From positions 372,001-436,000 of the forward strand of contig JAWKNW010000001.1 in NCBI GenBank assembly GCA_041391505.1: a stretch of DNA of 64,000 nucleotides. The letters run 5' to 3'. This stretch comes from Rhodothermales bacterium. GTDB lineage: Bacteria; Bacteroidota; Rhodothermia; Rhodothermales; JAHQVL01. Both the position numbers and the translations under genes were made by a program. Shown here one piece after another: positions 41,399 through 49,747 of this stretch. The first letter of the stretch is position 1. Every line of letters begins with the position of its first letter. Below the pieces are notes generated by a model. It was not told the DNA's origin, did no database searches, and saw nothing but the letters and a program-made list of their open reading frames with translations.

Positions 41399-43184
41399 AC
41401 CCACCGCCTTCGACCTCCACGCCGCCTACCGTCGCCGCTGCGACGCGCTGATCGACTTCTTCGCCGACCGGGAGGCCGACGAGTATCTGCCGTACACCGG
41501 TCTCATCGAAGTGGCCGCGCGGTTGTACCGGGGCCGACCGCTCGACCAGATCGTGCCCGACCTGGTCCGCCTCATGGCCAATCCGCACGGCGACATGTTC
41601 TGGATGTATCCCATGACCGTCGTCGCCTGCCTGGGCGAGAACCGGCTGCCGGAATCGATCCGCCGGCCCCTGCGCGCGCTCTGGCGCACCTACACGCCCT
41701 ACCGCGGCGACACGGAAAACCACTGGGCGATGTATTACGCCTCGCTGTTTCTGATGACCGAGCTGTACCCGGACGAGCCGGGCGACGCCTGGTTCAACGG
41801 ACGCAGCTCGGCGGAGAATCATGCCGAGGCCCGCGACTACCTCCTCCACTGGATCGATTTCACGACCCGTGAGGGACAGGGCGAGTTCGACTCGCCGCAT
41901 TATCTCCCCTTCTTCATCACGCCGATGGCGATGCTCTACGCCTTCACGCGGGACGCCCGCATGCGGCTTGCGGCGGAGATGATGCTGGATTACCTCATCG
42001 CCGACTTCGCCGTCGACACCCTCGACGGGCTGTACGCCGGCGCGTTCAGCCGCATCTACCCCATCCCGGCCGTCGAGCGCTGGAAAAACGGCAGCACGAC
42101 GTTCGCCCATCTGCTCTTCGGCAACACGCCCTTCAGCCCGCAGCGCGTGAACGTCGTCCTCCCGCGCATCGGGTACCGGCCCCACGGCGTCGTGGCGATT
42201 CTCGCCATGAGCGGCTACACGCCGCATCCCGTGCTGCACGGCATGGCCACCGACCGGAGCCGGCCGTTCATCAGCCTTGAGCGCAAGCGGACGCGGACGC
42301 GCATCCGGTGGAGCAGCGAGCGGCATGCGCCCGTGTACAAGTACATGTTCATGCGCCGGGAATACGCGATGGGGTCGATCCAGGGCGGGCTCCTCCAACC
42401 CATCCAGCAACACACCTGGGAGGTGCTCTGGGCCACGGCCGACCCGCACGAGGGCTTCAACGTGTTCTTTACGATCCATCCCTACTCGTCGCCGCACGAG
42501 ATGGGCATGTATTTCGGCGAAGAACCCAAGCTCATGACCGAGAACGTGGTGAAAGCCGAAAAAGACACCTACGACTCGCCCGACAAACTCACCGGCGGAT
42601 CGCCCTTCGAGCATGTCTACCAGCACGCCGACGCCCTGATCGTCCTGTACGACATTCCGGAGGGGACGCGTTTCCCGCACGTGAGCGGGTACCTCTCGCC
42701 CCGACTGAGCCGGCTCGAAGACGACGCCTCCGGCTGGCTTTTTCTGCAGGGCGGCGACGCGTACATCGCGGTCTTCCCGCTGGCGCCGTGCGAAATCGTC
42801 GCGCACCCGGATGGGAGCCGCCGGCTGCATTGCGAAGCGCTCCGCACCGGCTTCGTGGTGCAAACCGCGCCGGCCGGCGACTACGCGTCGTTCGAGGCGT
42901 TCACCGCCGCGATCCGCGCGCTGGAACTCCAGGCGCACCTCTCCCCCGAGCCGCGCGTCCGCTTCACGACCCGCCACGGCTCGGTGCTCGACGCCGAGTG
43001 CGGCGAGCCGTTTCGCATCGACGGCAAGGCGGTGGACTACGCCGGCTGGCCCCTGTTCAGCAACCCCTTTCTGCGGGCGGGCCGCGGGAGCCGGCGGCTG
43101 GAGATGCGCTACGGCAGCATGTGCCGCACGCTGGATTTCGACGCCATGCGCATCATCGACCAGGTAGAGGCCGATGACGCTTGA
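41391..43184 (+). CDS. unassigned ~600-residue protein, possible alpha/alpha-toroid carbohydrate enzyme
   Basis: 597 aa. No family is securely recognised. The N-terminal part is helical and tryptophan/tyrosine-rich (MFWMYPMTVVACLGENRLP, then TENHWAMYYASLFLMTEL, SAENHAEARDYLLHW, GEFDSPHYLPFFITPMAMLY), resembling the alpha/alpha-toroid of heparinase-type lyases and unsaturated-glycosyl hydrolases. The C-terminal half is beta-rich. ATG 41391 overlaps the preceding stop. No signal peptide is visible, which argues for a cytoplasmic glycoside enzyme. Its place in a sugar-catabolic operon supports, but does not prove, a carbohydrate role. Confidence 0.55.
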   Translation: MPEPTAFDLHAAYRRRCDALIDFFADREADEYLPYTGLIEVAARLYRGRPLDQIVPDLVRLMANPHGDMFWMYPMTVVACLGENRLPESIRRPLRALWRTYTPYRGDTENHWAMYYASLFLMTELYPDEPGDAWFNGRSSAENHAEARDYLLHWIDFTTREGQGEFDSPHYLPFFITPMAMLYAFTRDARMRLAAEMMLDYLIADFAVDTLDGLYAGAFSRIYPIPAVERWKNGSTTFAHLLFGNTPFSPQRVNVVLPRIGYRPHGVVAILAMSGYTPHPVLHGMATDRSRPFISLERKRTRTRIRWSSERHAPVYKYMFMRREYAMGSIQGGLLQPIQQHTWEVLWATADPHEGFNVFFTIHPYSSPHEMGMYFGEEPKLMTENVVKAEKDTYDSPDKLTGGSPFEHVYQHADALIVLYDIPEGTRFPHVSGYLSPRLSRLEDDASGWLFLQGGDAYIAVFPLAPCEIVAHPDGSRRLHCEALRTGFVVQTAPAGDYASFEAFTAAIRALELQAHLSPEPRVRFTTRHGSVLDAECGEPFRIDGKAVDYAGWPLFSNPFLRAGRGSRRLEMRYGSMCRTLDFDAMRIIDQVEADDA

Positions 43185-43995
43185 CCTCTACCGGACCACC
43201 TGGGGCATCGAGGAGGCCTGGGAGACGCTGCTGCCGCGTCTCGCCGGCATGGGCTACGCCGGCATCGAAGCCCCGCTCATCCACCTGCAGCGTCACGACC
43301 CCGACGGCGCCCTCTTGCGCCATAACGGACTTCGCTGTATCCCGATGCTCTTCACCGAAGGCGACGACCCCGCCGCGCACGCCGCGTCGTTCCGCACCCA
43401 GTTCGAGGCGGCCGTCGCGTACGCCCCGCCGGTGGTGACCTGCCACAGCGGCCGGGACCGCTGGAGCGACGCCGAGGCCGAACGCTACTTCGCGCGCGTG
43501 CTGGCCATCGAGGCCGACTTCGACGTGCCGGCGGCGCACGAGACGCACCGGGGCCGCATCCTGTACAATCCCTGGACGACGGCGCGCCTGCTCGATCGGT
43601 TCGACGGCCTCCGGCTCTGCGCCGATTTCAGCCACTGGGTGTGCGTGTGTGAACGGCTGCTGGATGGCGAGGAAGCGATTCTCGAAGCCTGCGCCGGCCG
43701 CACCGCGCACGTCCACGCGCGGGTCGGCTACGCTGAAGGCCCCCAGGTGCCGGACCCCGCCGATCCCGCCTTCTCCGCCGAACTCGAAGCCCATGAACGC
43801 TGGTGGGATGCGGTCTGGGCGGATCAGAAACGCCGCGGGGTTGCGACTTCGACCCTGACGCCCGAATTTGGGCCCCCTCCGTATTTACACACTGCGCCGC
43901 ATACCGGCCAGCCGGCCGCCGATCTGTGGTCCGTCTGTGCCTGGATGACGGACCGCCAACGCAGCCGCTTCAACGCCCGCTACCCTGCCCCATGA
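43174..43995 (+). CDS. sugar phosphate isomerase/epimerase-like TIM barrel
   Basis: 273 aa of the xylose-isomerase-like TIM-barrel family (AP endonuclease 2 superfamily). It starts directly with the first strand LDLYRTTWGIEE. Putative metal ligands are E32 in YAGIEAP, a glutamate or histidine in PAAHETHRGRI, DFSHW and the HVHARVGYAEG strand. Overlaps the previous gene by 11 bp and the next dehydrogenase by the ATGA motif, so translation is coupled. Members isomerise or epimerise keto-sugars, inositols or related compounds. Substrate unknown. Confidence 0.85.
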   Translation: MTLDLYRTTWGIEEAWETLLPRLAGMGYAGIEAPLIHLQRHDPDGALLRHNGLRCIPMLFTEGDDPAAHAASFRTQFEAAVAYAPPVVTCHSGRDRWSDAEAERYFARVLAIEADFDVPAAHETHRGRILYNPWTTARLLDRFDGLRLCADFSHWVCVCERLLDGEEAILEACAGRTAHVHARVGYAEGPQVPDPADPAFSAELEAHERWWDAVWADQKRRGVATSTLTPEFGPPPYLHTAPHTGQPAADLWSVCAWMTDRQRSRFNARYPAP

Positions 43996-45011
43996 ACGCT
44001 CAGGCCGTCGTCTTCACCGGTCCACGCACCGCCGAATTTTTGCCGATCGATTGCCCCGATCCGGGTCCCGACGACGTCGTCGTTCGGGTGACGCACTCGT
44101 GGATCAGCAACGGCACCGAAGGCTCATATTTTCGGGGGGAGCGGTCGGATGGCGACACGCCGTTTCAGCCCGGGGATCCGGCGCCGTTTCCCGTGGTGGC
44201 CGGCTATCAGAAGATCGGGCGCGTGGAGGCGGTGGGCGCCAACGTGCCGGGGTTCGACGTCGGCGAGACCGTCTTTGCGACCGTCGGCCGCGTCACGGGG
44301 ATGCATCACTGGTATGCGGGACATGTCTCGCCGTCGGTTTGCCCCCGCGAGCACGTGTGGAAACTGCCCGCCGGCGTGGAGCCCCTCACCTTCGCCGGCC
44401 TCGTGCTGGCGCAGGTGGGCTACAACAGCGGCATGCGCCCCCCGGTGGAGCCCGGCGATGCCGCCGTCGTCGTCGGGGACGGGCTCGTCGGGCACTGGAC
44501 GGCGCAGACCCTCGCGTCGCGCGGCGCGCGCGTGGCGCTGGTCGGCCGGCACGCGGACCGGCTTGCGCACTTCGCCGGATGGCCCGGGGCGTCGGTGATC
44601 GACGCCGGCGCCGAGCCGTGGGTCGACCGGCTGAAGGCGCTCTACCCGGAAGGCGTGCAGATCGCCGTCGACACCGTGGGCAGCCTCGACGTGCTGGAGT
44701 CCATCCAGCCGGCGATGCGGCGCTTCGGGCACCTCGTTTCGGCCGGCTTTTACGGGACGAACGACCGGCTCGCGCTGCAGCCGCCCCGCTACAAGGAGCT
44801 TTCGATCCACCTCGTGTCGGGATGGACGCGGGATCGGATGGACCGAACGCTCGAGGCCGTCGCCGCCGGAACGCTGCAGACGCTCCCGCTGATCACGCAC
44901 CGTTTTCCCGTCGCCCGCGCCGCGGACGCCTGGGACCTGATCGAGTCCAAGCGTGAACCCGTGCTCGGGGTCATCCTGGAATGGGAAGGCGATGCGTCGC
45001 CGAAGACCTGA
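43992..45011 (+). CDS. MDR-family oxidoreductase, zinc-ligand-poor (BchC-like type)
   Basis: 339 aa medium-chain dehydrogenase/reductase. The Rossmann motif is VVVGDGLVGHWTAQ (residues about 156-169). The N-terminal GroES-like part has HSWISNGTEGSYFRGE and FPVVAGYQKIGRVEAVG, a subgroup that lacks the usual Cys/His zinc ligands and resembles the bacteriochlorophyllide dehydrogenase-like/threonine-dehydrogenase-like branch. It is therefore probably metal-independent. ATGA overlap with the isomerase gene indicates coupled translation. It may oxidise a sugar hydroxyl in the pathway. Confidence 0.85.
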   Translation: MNAQAVVFTGPRTAEFLPIDCPDPGPDDVVVRVTHSWISNGTEGSYFRGERSDGDTPFQPGDPAPFPVVAGYQKIGRVEAVGANVPGFDVGETVFATVGRVTGMHHWYAGHVSPSVCPREHVWKLPAGVEPLTFAGLVLAQVGYNSGMRPPVEPGDAAVVVGDGLVGHWTAQTLASRGARVALVGRHADRLAHFAGWPGASVIDAGAEPWVDRLKALYPEGVQIAVDTVGSLDVLESIQPAMRRFGHLVSAGFYGTNDRLALQPPRYKELSIHLVSGWTRDRMDRTLEAVAAGTLQTLPLITHRFPVARAADAWDLIESKREPVLGVILEWEGDASPKT

Positions 45012-45061
45012 AGCCCCCCTCGCGCAGCCTTTTATCCACACCCATTCATCCCCGATCCGCT

Positions 45062-46024
45062 ATGCATCTCCTCCAGATCGAATCCCCGGGACAGGCCGTC
45101 TGGCGGCCGGCGGCGATGCCCGAACTGCGCGAAGGCGAGGTCTTGCTTCGCGTGGAAGGCGTCACCACCTGCCCGCACTGGGACATGCACGTGCTGGACG
45201 GCGAGCCGATGTTTCCCGGGATGGAGATGCCCTACCCGTACACGCCGGGGCAGCCGGGGCATGAAGCCGTCGGGACCGTCGAGCGCCTCGGGCCGGGGGC
45301 GGATGCCTTCCCCGCCGGCGCGCGCGTGGCGGCGTGGCGCGATCCGGGCGGCCGGCGCCAGGGCGCCTATGCCCGGTACATGCCCATCCACCAGGACGAT
45401 CTGCTGGCCGTCGGCGACGACGTGCCGGCCGAAGCCATCGCCTCGCTCGAACTCGCGATGTGCGTACAGGTATCCTTCGACCAGCTGATGCGGGTCGATG
45501 CCGTCGCCGGCAAGCGGGTCGGCGTCAGCGGGATGGGACCGGCAGGCCTCATCGCCGTGCAGATGGCGCGGGCGTACGGCGCCGCCGAGGTCGTCGCGTT
45601 CGACGTGCTGGAGGACCGGCTCGCGCTCGCCCGGTCGCTCGGCGCGGACGCGGCGATGCACCCGGGCGCGTTTGCCAGCCGCCGGCGCGACGCCGGCGCG
45701 CTCGACGCCGCCCTGGATACAACCGGCCTCAAACGCTCGATCGAATTCCTGGTCGATTGCACGCGCGAAACGGTTGCGATATTCGGCGTACTCCGCGAAG
45801 TTGTAGGTTTCGGACCCGCCAACTGGTGGGGCGGTTTTAGTCTGATGGGATACGGGCAACACAACCGGGCCGCCGGCGAGCGCGCGCTGGACCTCATCGC
45901 ATCCGGCCGGCTCGACCTGAAGCCGCTCGTCACCCATACGCTTCCTTTCACCCGCTACAGCGAAGGCATCGCGCTGCTGCGGTCGAAAGAGGCGATCAAG
46001 ATCCTGTTCGATCCGTGGGCGTGA
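45062..46024 (+). CDS. MDR-family alcohol/sugar dehydrogenase, zinc-type
   Basis: 320 aa. The catalytic-zinc set appears to be present: TTCPHWDMH (cysteine about 36) and GQPGHEAVG (GHE about 67-69). The Rossmann loop is VSGMGPAGLIAVQMA (about 157-171), followed by VVAFDVLEDRLALAR. The structural-zinc cysteine cluster is not seen. It is a second dehydrogenase in the same cluster, 50 bp after the first, with a short hairpin and a heptamer repeat downstream. The pair could carry out successive or alternative oxidations of a sugar or polyol. Confidence 0.87.
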   Translation: MHLLQIESPGQAVWRPAAMPELREGEVLLRVEGVTTCPHWDMHVLDGEPMFPGMEMPYPYTPGQPGHEAVGTVERLGPGADAFPAGARVAAWRDPGGRRQGAYARYMPIHQDDLLAVGDDVPAEAIASLELAMCVQVSFDQLMRVDAVAGKRVGVSGMGPAGLIAVQMARAYGAAEVVAFDVLEDRLALARSLGADAAMHPGAFASRRRDAGALDAALDTTGLKRSIEFLVDCTRETVAIFGVLREVVGFGPANWWGGFSLMGYGQHNRAAGERALDLIASGRLDLKPLVTHTLPFTRYSEGIALLRSKEAIKILFDPWA

Positions 46025-46043
46025 GCCGGCGCGTGACGCCGGC
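46025..46043. terminator. perfect 7-bp hairpin directly after the stop codon
   Basis: GCCGGCG, loop CGTGA, CGCCGGC. It starts at the base after the TGA of the second MDR gene. No T-run follows, yet the placement matches other post-stop hairpins in the window. Confidence 0.45.
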
Positions 46044-46056
46044 CGTGCAACGATGC

Positions 46057-46140
46057 AGGTTCGAGGTTCAAGGCGATGATTCCACGACCCCACAGCTTTC
46101 GCCCCGGCACCTCGAACCTGGAACCCTAAACCTCAAACCC
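46057..46140. repeat. heptamer inverted-repeat locus (GGTTCGA/GGTTCAA type)
   Basis: The left arm is AGGTTCGAGGTTCAAGG (46057-46073). The right arm 46108-46140 reads CACCTCGAACCTGGAACC and then CTAAACCTCAAACCC. It interrupts an otherwise tightly spaced operon, between two genes that read in the same direction. Confidence 0.6.
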
Positions 46141-46145
46141 GCCAC

Positions 46146-46844
46146 ATGGAATCACCCGCCTGGGGCCCGTACGAACGGCTTCGCCCCGATCAGATCGAGT
46201 CGATCCGTGCACAGACACCGCTCGCGTATCTACCGTGGGGGGCGCTGGAATGGCACAGCTACCACTGCCCGATCGGGCTGGATGGGACGCAGGCGTACGG
46301 GCAGTGCCTCGCGCTGGCCATGCGCACGGGCGGGGTCGTGTTGCCGCCGGTGTACATCGGGACGGACACCATCAAACCGTTCAAAGGGTTCGGCCACACG
46401 ATCGAACACAGTCCGGAGCTCGTGCGCCGGCTGTGCATCGAGTTTCTCGATCAGCTGGTCGACGAAGGCTTCCGCGTCGTGGTCATCATCACGGGCCATT
46501 GCGGCGGCGGGCATACCCGCGCGCTGGGCGAGGCCTGCCAGGCCTTCCAGAGCCGGCGCAACGACGCGCGGATCTGGCTCGTGCCGTCATTCGAACCGAT
46601 CAAGGATCGTTTCCCGTCCAACCACGCCGCGCGGGGCGAGACCTCCTTCCAGATGCTCTTCAATCCCGGCGCCGTCGAACTGAACCGGCTGCCGGCCGAT
46701 CGGGAGCCCACGCTGGACGAGGACGGCGTCTGGGGCGCCGACCCCCGCGAGGCCTCCGTCCAGGAGGGTCGCGAGATGCTCGATCTGTTCTGCGAGCGCT
46801 GTATTCCCCGCATCATCGACATGCTAGCCCCGTTCCGCACATGA
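46146..46844 (+). CDS. creatininase-family hydrolase
   Basis: 232 aa with the creatininase/creatinine-amidohydrolase pattern: LPWGALEWHSYHCPIGLD (E35, H37, D46 as metal ligands), the HCGGGH segment (H118) and HAARGETS. The family includes enzymes of creatinine, mycofactocin and riboflavin metabolism that cleave cyclic amides or peptides. No signal peptide is visible. ATGA overlap with the next gene. Its role in the cluster may be ring opening of a lactam or amide; the substrate is not indicated. Confidence 0.88.
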   Translation: MESPAWGPYERLRPDQIESIRAQTPLAYLPWGALEWHSYHCPIGLDGTQAYGQCLALAMRTGGVVLPPVYIGTDTIKPFKGFGHTIEHSPELVRRLCIEFLDQLVDEGFRVVVIITGHCGGGHTRALGEACQAFQSRRNDARIWLVPSFEPIKDRFPSNHAARGETSFQMLFNPGAVELNRLPADREPTLDEDGVWGADPREASVQEGREMLDLFCERCIPRIIDMLAPFRT

Positions 46845-47800
46845 ATCAACGTTCGATGGGCCGCTGCGGGCTCACCTGCAGCGAGGTCGGCCTCGGCACC
46901 TGGGCCTTCGCGTCGCGCATCTACGGCGACGTCGCCGAAAACGACGCCCTGCATGCCATCCACGCCGCGCTCGACGCCGGCATCACGCTGTTCGACACGG
47001 CGCCACTGTACGGCACGGCCGACGAGGACGGCGTCGCCGAAACCTTGCTGGGCCGCGGGCTGGGATCCGCGCGTAACGACGTGCTCATCTCCTCCAAATT
47101 CGGCCGCTACGCGACCGAAAAGGCCGCGCCGAACTTCCACGCGCGGCGCGCCCGGGAGTCGGTGGAGGGCAGCCTCCGCCGGCTGCAAACCGACCGGATC
47201 GACATCCTGTTTTTCCATTCCCCCTTCGGCCCCGAAGACATCCACGACGACGTCTGGGAGGAGCTCGAGCGGCTCCAGACCGAAGGCAAGATCCGTGTCA
47301 TCGGCCACTCGATTTCCAAATTCGAGGAAACCGAGGCGATGGCGCGCAGCTGGGCGGCGGAGCGGCGCATCGACGTGATCCAGGTCGTGTACAGTTTGAT
47401 GAACCGGCAATCGAGCCGGCTCATCGCCGACCTCGGCGCCGCCGGCGTCGGCATCGTGGCCCGGGAGTCCCTGGCCAACGGCTTTTTGTCCGGCGCCATC
47501 ACGGCGGAGACCGTCTTCCCCGCCGGCTCGCTCAACGCCCGCTACAGCCGGGAAGAGATCGCCGAGCGCGTCCGGTACGTCAACACCCTGTCGTTTCTGG
47601 TGGATGGCGAAATTCACTCGATGCCGCAGGCGGCCTATCGCTGGGTGCTGGACCATCCGCACGTCGCTGTCGTGCTGAGCGGCGCCCGGAACGCCGCCGA
47701 GCTGGCCGACGCCGTGTTCGCCTCCAAGGCGCCGCCCTTCACCGCCGATGAGCATGCCCACGCCGCGGCATGGCACGTCCACGACTTCCAGGCCGCATGA
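46841..47800 (+). CDS. aldo/keto reductase
   Basis: 319-aa NADPH-dependent TIM-barrel reductase. The catalytic tetrad is visible: D52 in LFDTAPLYG, Y57, K86 in ISSKFG and H126 in LFFHSPFG. The late nucleotide-site strand is GARNAAELADAVFA. Members reduce sugar or ketone carbonyls, often in sugar operons. The ATG overlaps the creatininase stop (ATGA), and its own stop overlaps the GH97 start. Confidence 0.93.
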   Translation: MNQRSMGRCGLTCSEVGLGTWAFASRIYGDVAENDALHAIHAALDAGITLFDTAPLYGTADEDGVAETLLGRGLGSARNDVLISSKFGRYATEKAAPNFHARRARESVEGSLRRLQTDRIDILFFHSPFGPEDIHDDVWEELERLQTEGKIRVIGHSISKFEETEAMARSWAAERRIDVIQVVYSLMNRQSSRLIADLGAAGVGIVARESLANGFLSGAITAETVFPAGSLNARYSREEIAERVRYVNTLSFLVDGEIHSMPQAAYRWVLDHPHVAVVLSGARNAAELADAVFASKAPPFTADEHAHAAAWHVHDFQAA

Positions 47801-49728
47801 GCACCCGCCTTCTCCTGGGGCTACTCGGAATCCTCACCGTTTCCGATGCGCTCGCCCAGTCGCACCGCATCGCCTCCCCCGACGGAAAGCTGGTCGTCGA
47901 GACCGAAATCGTCGCCCCGGACAACCGGCTGACCTACCGGATCACCTCGGGCGGCAAGCCCGTCGCCGAGGGGCGCCTGGGGGTCGACGCCGGCTACCGC
48001 AACCACCGCTGGGATCGCGGCTTCGAGCTGCGCGACGCCGCCACGCGGGGCGTCGACGACAGCTGGACGCCGGTGTACGGCGAGCGCGACAGCATCCCGG
48101 ATCGGTTCAACGAGTTGCAGCTCACCCTCTCGTTTCCGGACGAGGAGGCCACGATGCGCGTCGAGATCCGGGCCTACGATGAGGGCGCCGCCTTCCGGTA
48201 TGCCTGGCCCGAACAGACGCGGCTATCCATCCTGACGATCGACGGCGACGCCACCACGTTCACCTTTCCGCCCGGCACGCGCGCCTGGCACACGCCGAGG
48301 GCGCAGGCGCGGTACGAGCGCATCGCCCTGGCCGAGTGGCGCGAGGAGGCCGAGATGCCGCTGACGCTCGAAACGCCGGCCGGCCTGTACCTCAGCGTGA
48401 CGGAAGCCGGCCTCGTCAATTTTTCCCGGTCGCGGCTCACCACGCAGTCCGGCGCCCCGAACACCCTGGCGCTGCGGATGTTCGACCGCGTCGTCGAGTC
48501 GTCGCCGTTCGAGACGCCCTGGCGCCTCATCCTGGTGGGCGAACGTCCGGGCGCGCTGCTCGAACACAATTACCTCCTGCTGAACCTGAACCCGCCCAGC
48601 CGCATCGGCGCGACGGACTGGATCCGCCCGGGCAAGGCCATCCGGGAGATGACGCTCTCCACCGCCGGCGCCCGGGCGCTGGTGGATTTCGCCGCCGACC
48701 ACGGGCTGGATTATGTGCATTTTGACGCCGGCTGGTACGGCCACGAATACCTGGTCGACGCCGACGCCACCACCGTCACGGTCGACTCGCTACGCAACCC
48801 GCGCCAGGACCTGGATCTGCACGCGGCGATCCGCTACGCCCGTTCGAAGGGCCTCGGCGTCATCCTCTACGTCAACCATCGAGCGCTCGAGCGGCAGATG
48901 CGGACGCTCTTCCCGCTCTACCGGGCCTGGGGCGTCGCCGGCGTGAAGTTCGGCTTTGTCCAGACCGGCTCGCACCGCTGGCTCACGTGGCTCTACGACG
49001 CGGTCGCCCTCGCCGCCGAGCATCACTTGATGGTGAACATCCACGACGAATTCCGCCCCACCGGCCACTCGCGGACGCTGCCCAACCTGATGACGCAGGA
49101 AGGCATCTATGGAAACGAGGAGATGCCCGACGCCACGCACAACACCATCCTCCCCTTCACCCGGTTCGTCGCCGGCGCGGCGGATTACACGCCGGCGTAT
49201 TACTTCCGCGAGGAGTTTGGCCATCCGGATCGACACATCCGGAACACGCCGGCCCACCAGCTCGCGCTGCCCGCCCTCTACTACAGCCCGCTCCAGTGGC
49301 TCTACTGGTACGACGTCCCCTCGCGCGACTACCAGGGCGAACCCGAGCTGCAGTTCTGGGCCGACGTGCCGACGGTGTGGGACGACACCCGCGTCGTCGA
49401 CGGCGACATCGGCGTGTTCGCCATCGTGGCGCGCCGCAGCGGCGCCGACTGGTTCGCCGGCGCGATCACCAACACCGAGGCCCGCACGGTGTCGATTCCG
49501 CTGGACTTCCTGGAGCCCGAGACCGACTATGTGGTCGACCTGTACACCGACGGAGGAGACGAGGTGACGACGCGGACGCACGTCCAGGTGGCGCACGCCC
49601 TCGTCCGCAGCCGGCAGACGATGGTCCTGGATCTTCTCCCGAGCGGCGGAGCGGCGCTGCGCTTCACGCCGGCGACGGCGGACGACGCCGCGCGTTACCC
49701 CCTGTGGCCTCGCACCGGTCTGGACTGA
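47797..49728 (+). CDS. GH97-family alpha-glycoside hydrolase, exported
   Basis: 643 aa with a signal peptide (LLLGLLGILTVSDALAQ). The N-terminal beta-sandwich SPDGKLVVETEI, then WRLILVGERPGALLE and NPPSRIGATDWIRPGK, leads to the TIM barrel (YVHFDAGWYG; LGVILYVNHRA; GVAGVKFGFVQTGS; NIHDEFRPTGHSRTLPN; EGIYGNEE). This is the domain layout of GH97 calcium-dependent alpha-glucosidases and alpha-galactosidases, which cleave terminal alpha-linked sugars in the periplasm. Inverting versus retaining mode depends on residues I cannot assign reliably. ATGA overlap with the aldo/keto reductase shows coupling. Confidence 0.9.
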   Translation: MSTRLLLGLLGILTVSDALAQSHRIASPDGKLVVETEIVAPDNRLTYRITSGGKPVAEGRLGVDAGYRNHRWDRGFELRDAATRGVDDSWTPVYGERDSIPDRFNELQLTLSFPDEEATMRVEIRAYDEGAAFRYAWPEQTRLSILTIDGDATTFTFPPGTRAWHTPRAQARYERIALAEWREEAEMPLTLETPAGLYLSVTEAGLVNFSRSRLTTQSGAPNTLALRMFDRVVESSPFETPWRLILVGERPGALLEHNYLLLNLNPPSRIGATDWIRPGKAIREMTLSTAGARALVDFAADHGLDYVHFDAGWYGHEYLVDADATTVTVDSLRNPRQDLDLHAAIRYARSKGLGVILYVNHRALERQMRTLFPLYRAWGVAGVKFGFVQTGSHRWLTWLYDAVALAAEHHLMVNIHDEFRPTGHSRTLPNLMTQEGIYGNEEMPDATHNTILPFTRFVAGAADYTPAYYFREEFGHPDRHIRNTPAHQLALPALYYSPLQWLYWYDVPSRDYQGEPELQFWADVPTVWDDTRVVDGDIGVFAIVARRSGADWFAGAITNTEARTVSIPLDFLEPETDYVVDLYTDGGDEVTTRTHVQVAHALVRSRQTMVLDLLPSGGAALRFTPATADDAARYPLWPRTGLD

Positions 49729-49747
49729 ACCTATCTACGACACCTAC